Assembly: GCF_026745355.1 (NCBI RefSeq)
Contig: NC_079203.1
Coordinates: 42,021,492 to 42,085,491, forward strand
Length of the DNA stretch: 64,000 bases
Source: Beta vulgaris subsp. vulgaris
Taxonomy: Eukaryota > Streptophyta > Magnoliopsida > Caryophyllales > Amaranthaceae
Reading direction: 5' to 3'
Shown: piece by piece, positions 60,071-64,000 of the stretch
Position numbering within the stretch: the stretch's first letter is position 1
Layout of the letters: the number at the start of each line of letters is the position of its first letter
Position numbers and translations under genes: made by a program
The notes under the pieces: generated by a model
What the model was told of the DNA's origin: nothing
What the model saw: the letters and a program-made list of their open reading frames with translations, nothing else
The model's database searches: none

Positions 60071-61192
60071 TAAAACTCTACATACAACTAGAAAAGTATC
60101 AATTCAATATATTCACTACTTGTTAATAAAAGTACTTACGATATGTAGTAGACAAATATTAGACAATTTATGAATAATAAGAATTACTAACAAATCCAAA
60201 AGATTAACAACACTACATAATAAGTAAAGCAAAGTAATAAGTTATATATAAATATTCATTATATATATATATTATTATATATATATATATATAACTGAAC
60301 ATATACTAGATCTATTATTCTAAACATACAAAACAAAGTCAAGACCAATACTTTCTTTGACTCAATAACCATGATAAGTGATCATTTGTCCTCAAAACTA
60401 AATGTTTCCGTTTTGTATTAAAGTTGAATAAATTGAGAGTCAACCAACAAATCCCACAAGCCAAACAGAATATCATATGATACTCATTATTATAGGGACC
60501 ACTAGTTATTCAAAATTGGGCATTTTCCTACATGCTATAACTAAGATAATGCTCAGATGAGTCATAACTTATATGGAAAATAATGAGCAAACAATTCACC
60601 AACATTCAACTACCCATTATATTACATTGACAATGTCACACAAAAATATATTAAAAAACAGCTAGCAATATAATATCAATTTGCAATTACAGAGACAGCA
60701 AGCACATGAAAAACTATGTTGCTCGTGGTACATGTCCCAATATCAAACTCTGACTATTTATAAAAAAAGCATTTTGTCTTTTCTATATTTATTCATTTTA
60801 TCCTTCTTTTGTTCTCTTAGTTCTTGCAAATTTCGTTTTATCCAAAAGGACTTTGAAAACAATACGCACCCATGTCGTAGTTTTGAGGATTCTACACAAA
60901 CACGGAACTACTAAAATCAAAAAAGTATCTCTGAAAAAAGTCTCACATAAATCATCTGGAAAAACCCCTCAATTTATTCATATTTAATTATCAACCACAA
61001 GTTCACTAACAACAATAACAAATTCAAACACCAACAACAACAAATTGACTTAACAACATCAACAACAATGCAATTGAAAACACCAACAACAACAACCATC
61101 TTTCACAACAACAACATCAAATCAAATATACCAAAAATCTCAATCAATAACAAGGAATTCAAGCCAAAAATTAACAAAACTAAGGTACAAGT
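60071..61192. other. AT-rich spacer inside CACTA 2
   Basis: A (TA)n stretch at 60255-60295 and, at 60990-61100, CAA/ACAAC-rich sequence. No coding signal. Confidence 0.6.
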
Positions 61193-61500
61193 TCATACCT
61201 TATGTTTCTGTAGAAGGGAGACTGAAGGCGGCGGGCGGGCGGCACGGCGCCGGTGAAGATCCGGCAGGAGCAGCGGCAGGCGGCAGGCGTCGAGAGCTGC
61301 AGACAGAGTCGAGGCGCAGACTTGCGTCCTAATAGAGGTGCAACCACGCGATTGGAGTGGCGGTGGCAGTCTTACGACGACTATGGAGGTGCAGCGGTTC
61401 ACCGGAGAGAGTAAAGGGCCGATGTTCGCCGGAGAGAATAGAGGGGTTAGGGTTTGGAGTTTCGTAGAAATGTATTCGAAATGTGATTGCAAGGGTCGTG
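61193..61500 (-). other. GC-rich block upstream of the CACTA 2 transposase
   Basis: About 300 bp much richer in GC than the rest, open on the minus strand for 99 codons (Leu/Pro/Arg-rich) without recognisable domain. Its place between the terminal repeats and the transposase suggests promoter or 5' leader, not a gene. Confidence 0.45.
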
Positions 61501-61509
61501 TTTGCTAAT

Positions 61510-61768
61510 GTTTTACCCGGGATTTTAGCGTCCGCCTGGGCCCTTGTAGCGTCCGCCTGATGGACGTAAATTTAGCGTCCGCCAAAAAGCAGACGGTGAA
61601 TTTCAAAAACGGACGGTAAAATACGTCTGACTTTTTGGCGGACGGTAAATGTCAAAAATCGGACGCTATTTAGCGTCTACAGTAAAAACGGACGGTATTT
61701 TGACGGATACCGCCTGATTTTTTGGCGGATGCTACGTGCAGACGCTATAAAGACGGATTCTTGTTGTG
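61510..61768. repeat. Right subterminal repeat array of CACTA 2
   Basis: Three exact TAGCGTCCG and one CGGACGCTA plus many CGGACGGTA-type variants, less regular than the left array. Confidence 0.88.
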
Positions 61769-62089
61769 CACGCCTTCAAGAGAGGAATTCACATCAAGAA
61801 TTATAGCTTAAAGGATGGCCATAGAACCCTGGGAGGTTTCAGAGTGGTAATCCAGGTTCTTTACAAACCTGAAATCTTTGCATAATTTCAGTCAGGATTT
61901 TAGCCATTATACTCTCAGTTCCTATTATCGCTTTTTTTTCTTGCTTTTTTCTTTTTTTTGTGTGTGTTTAGTGGGGCGGGGGGTAGAAAGGGGAGAGAGA
62001 GGCACCATAACCACAAAGAGGGAAAAGAAAGAGGAAGACAGATCGACGACAGCAGCGGCCGACAACGACGAATTCAGCGCCCTGTTCCA

Positions 62090-62575
62090 TGAATATGATC
62101 ATCCTTCTTTTCAGAATCCAACAACAATTCTTCACCATTTTTGGCCTCAAAATAATAAAAAAAAAAATTTACAAAAAGTTCCAGAATCCATCCAAAAAAC
62201 AAACCCAACAAAGAACAAATAACCCAACAAACCCAACCACCTGCCAAAAATACAACTCCCCACTCAAATACACATAAAACAGTAAAAACGTAACCATCAA
62301 ATAAAACAACACAACCCTCACAAATGACGACGAATCAACGCAAAACGGTGCCGCAAGATCTCAACAGACCCAACAACAAAACCCAACACAAAAGTTGTCG
62401 CCGACAAAATAGCGTTCAAACCAGTACAAACATTTTCGGCGGAAACAACAACGATAGAAGCAAAAACATTAGGGGCACCATTACCTAGAGCATGGAGATT
62501 AACATCGGCCATTGAAGGACAAAGAGAGAGGTGGAAAGAAAGACTTGTGACGATGAGAGAGAAGTGAGATTTCTT
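62090..62575 (-). pseudogene. Captured CCX fragment, copy C
   Basis: Frame 62512-62318 has LHALGNGAPNVFASIVVVSAE and TFVLGFVVGSVEIL; a one-base shift near 62330 separates it from the following helix. KKSHFSLIVT-like sequence upstream (about 62570) is also kept in altered form. Same GNGAPN change as in A and B. Confidence 0.75.
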
Positions 62576-63014
62576 GTTGACGGCGTGAAACTGAGAGCAT
62601 GAGAGGGTTAGAGGAAGAGAGAAGACGTGAAACTGATGAGAGGAGGAGGAGGCGTGAAACTCATGAGAGGAAGACAGAGTAAGAGGAGTGAAACCCTAAC
62701 TTAACAAGGAAATCCGAGATGGACCCTTTTATTATTAATTTTAAAAGCCTATTGCTGCGGTTTTTATATAGGAATCTCGACAATAGGTTCAAATAATATT
62801 TTTTATATTATTTTAATATATAGCCGCGGTTCATGCCAAAAACCGCAGCAATATCTTTGGTCAAATAATCAAAAAATTTCCGTTGAAACCATATTGCTGC
62901 GGTTTTCGGCCGAAACCGCAGCAATATGGTAATTTTATATCTTTCTTTTCTTTTTACGTGATATATTGCTGTGTATGGGTAAAACTGCAACAATAAGCAA
63001 TTATTCTACTAGTT

Positions 63015-64000
63015 CTAGTTAAGGGTTCGTTATTAGATTAAAGGAATATAACAGAAATGTCCTTAATGACTAACAGAGTTTATTTCCATTAGTCATTAAG
63101 GGCATTATGGACAATTTCTCCTAACATAGGGTATATGCTTATTTTTTAATCAATGGGGGTATTTTGTGAAAAATTTGTTGTATTTATATGCAATAAGAGA
63201 TATTAACATTCAAAGAAATATCTCCCCAAATATGAAAAAAGGAAATAATGTAATTAAAACAATAACGGAAACATATAATAACGACCCAATTCTATGTAAT
63301 TTTTTATCTTTGATATAATGAAATAAATACAATAATTGAACTATATTTACGTGTTGCACAATATTTATGTCTTTTTTCCAATCATCTATTGACTTTGAAA
63401 TTATATTTTTATCCATATGAGCCACGAAGGCAATACAAAGTACAAAGAAGGGGAGGGAATTGGAACCTGAAACCTATCATTCACAACACCTCAATCTTAA
63501 CCACTAGGCCAAGAAATTCTTGGGAAAAGAAATATAGGGAGATTTGTGTGAAGTAATAAGCAATCATCCGCAAAAGTTTGATTCTCTACACGAGTTCAAA
63601 TGTTTCTTTCAAAATTGCTTCTTATTATCTTAATTGTTTTGTTAAAAAATACATCATTCTTTTATGTTTTTCTTTAGTGCTAAAAGAGTAAAAAAAACTT
63701 GAATGGATTTGATACATAATAACTTATTGTGCATTAAGTATCATAAACTATACTCAGTTTTTGTTTGATATAGTCTGTTTATATTAGATATGGTCATCTT
63801 TTTTTATATAGTCAATTTTTGTATATGATATAAAACACCCTTTTCTATAGTCAGTTTTAGTATGATACAATTAGTTTTTTTCTTAAATATATATAGTTAG
63901 TTGTTGTATTATATAGTTTGTGTTCTCCGATATAGTCAGTTTTGTGTAATTTAGGCAATATGAATTCATAATAAGATATCGTGAACCCGGTTCATCTAAG
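63015..64000. repeat. Repeat-unit flank (C), runs off the window
   Basis: Counterpart of 20429-22330 without the Tourist-like element: the empty site ATATAGTTAGTTGTTG is at about 63892. Contains the AATGACTAAC hairpin (about 63065) and a tRNA-like remnant (63415-63525, minus). Confidence 0.7.

Larger units (their letters stand above)
54679..61768 (-). mobile_element. CACTA-superfamily element 2, 7.1 kb, with decayed transposase
   Basis: Perfect 11-bp ends CACAACAAGAA and TTCTTGTTGTG, flanked by CAC (54676-54678 and 61769-61771). Units A and B have the empty site (GAGTAAGCACGCCTTC at about 41395). The ends start CACAA instead of CACTA but the 3-bp duplication, subterminal repeats and TNP2 coding region all fit CACTA. 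Transposase on the minus strand is frameshifted; the element is probably immobile on its own. Confidence 0.93.
53877..63014. mobile_element. CACTA-like element 3 with CCX capture, copy C (split)
   Basis: Only copy with both termini: left CACTCGTAAAATTTAATTGC, right complement of GCAATTATTCTACTAGTT; the two share AATTGCTTATTGTTG. Subterminal AACCGCAACAATA-type repeats lie at 53900-54130 and 62755-62995. A 7.1 kb CACTA element is inserted at 54679-61768, so the element itself is about 2.0 kb. No clean 3-bp target duplication was confirmed. Confidence 0.72.

Noticed and set aside
61193..61492. 99-codon GC-rich ORF as a gene
   Set aside because: Leu/Pro/Arg-rich translation of a GC-rich leader, with no motif and no support from neighbouring sequence.
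53874..63017. Exact 3-bp target duplication for CACTA-like element 3
   Set aside because: The left flank is GTT but the right flank after ACTAGT does not match it under any end chosen, so no duplication is claimed.

Overview
The window is plant nuclear DNA. It carries a two-exon A-type cytochrome P450 of the CYP81 kind, and nearly everything else is transposon-derived: Ty1/copia and Ty3/gypsy LTR elements, three families of CACTA-type DNA transposons, Stowaway-like and Tourist-like MITEs, tRNA-derived SINEs and a Helitron-like 3' end. The AT-rich, intron-bearing, nested-repeat context fits a dicot genome; the species cannot be fixed from the sequence. No rRNA, true tRNA gene, CRISPR array or bacterial operon was seen.

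Layout. 1-2300: intergenic DNA with a decayed copia gag/protease remnant (minus). 2316-7868: P450 gene (minus) with a 4 kb intron that holds LTR-like sequence and a Stowaway MITE; exon 2 has a one-base frameshift. 8026-8720: a MITE-like element with long terminal inverted repeats. 9680-11137: leader and start of a putative gypsy-type ORF cut by the left edge of a large repeat.

11124-64000 is a family of large composite repeat units. Unit A (11124-39423) and unit C (47072-64000) start at the same point with a decayed copia element whose 3' LTR holds a 1.4 kb non-autonomous CACTA element. Both then run into a second non-autonomous CACTA-like element that has captured a fragment of a cation/calcium exchanger (CCX) gene. 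Unit B (39424-46620) starts in the middle of the first CACTA element and lacks the copia part. Because the units are paralogous, several insertions have a matching empty site in another unit: a 10.6 kb chromodomain-bearing Ty3/gypsy element (28241-38872, TSD ACATG), a SINE (38895-39103, TSD TTGCCAA), a Tourist-like element (TSD TTA), a Stowaway nested in it (TSD TA) and a 7.1 kb CACTA element (54679-61768, TSD CAC) carrying a decayed TNP2-type transposase.

The points most worth a second look are the amplified CCX capture, an extra broken ORF between the 5' LTR and gag of the gypsy element, an antisense module with splice-like signals upstream of both copia copies, the palindromic 21-bp minisatellite, and single-base frameshifts that recur in otherwise well-kept coding sequence, which raise the question of decay versus assembly error.
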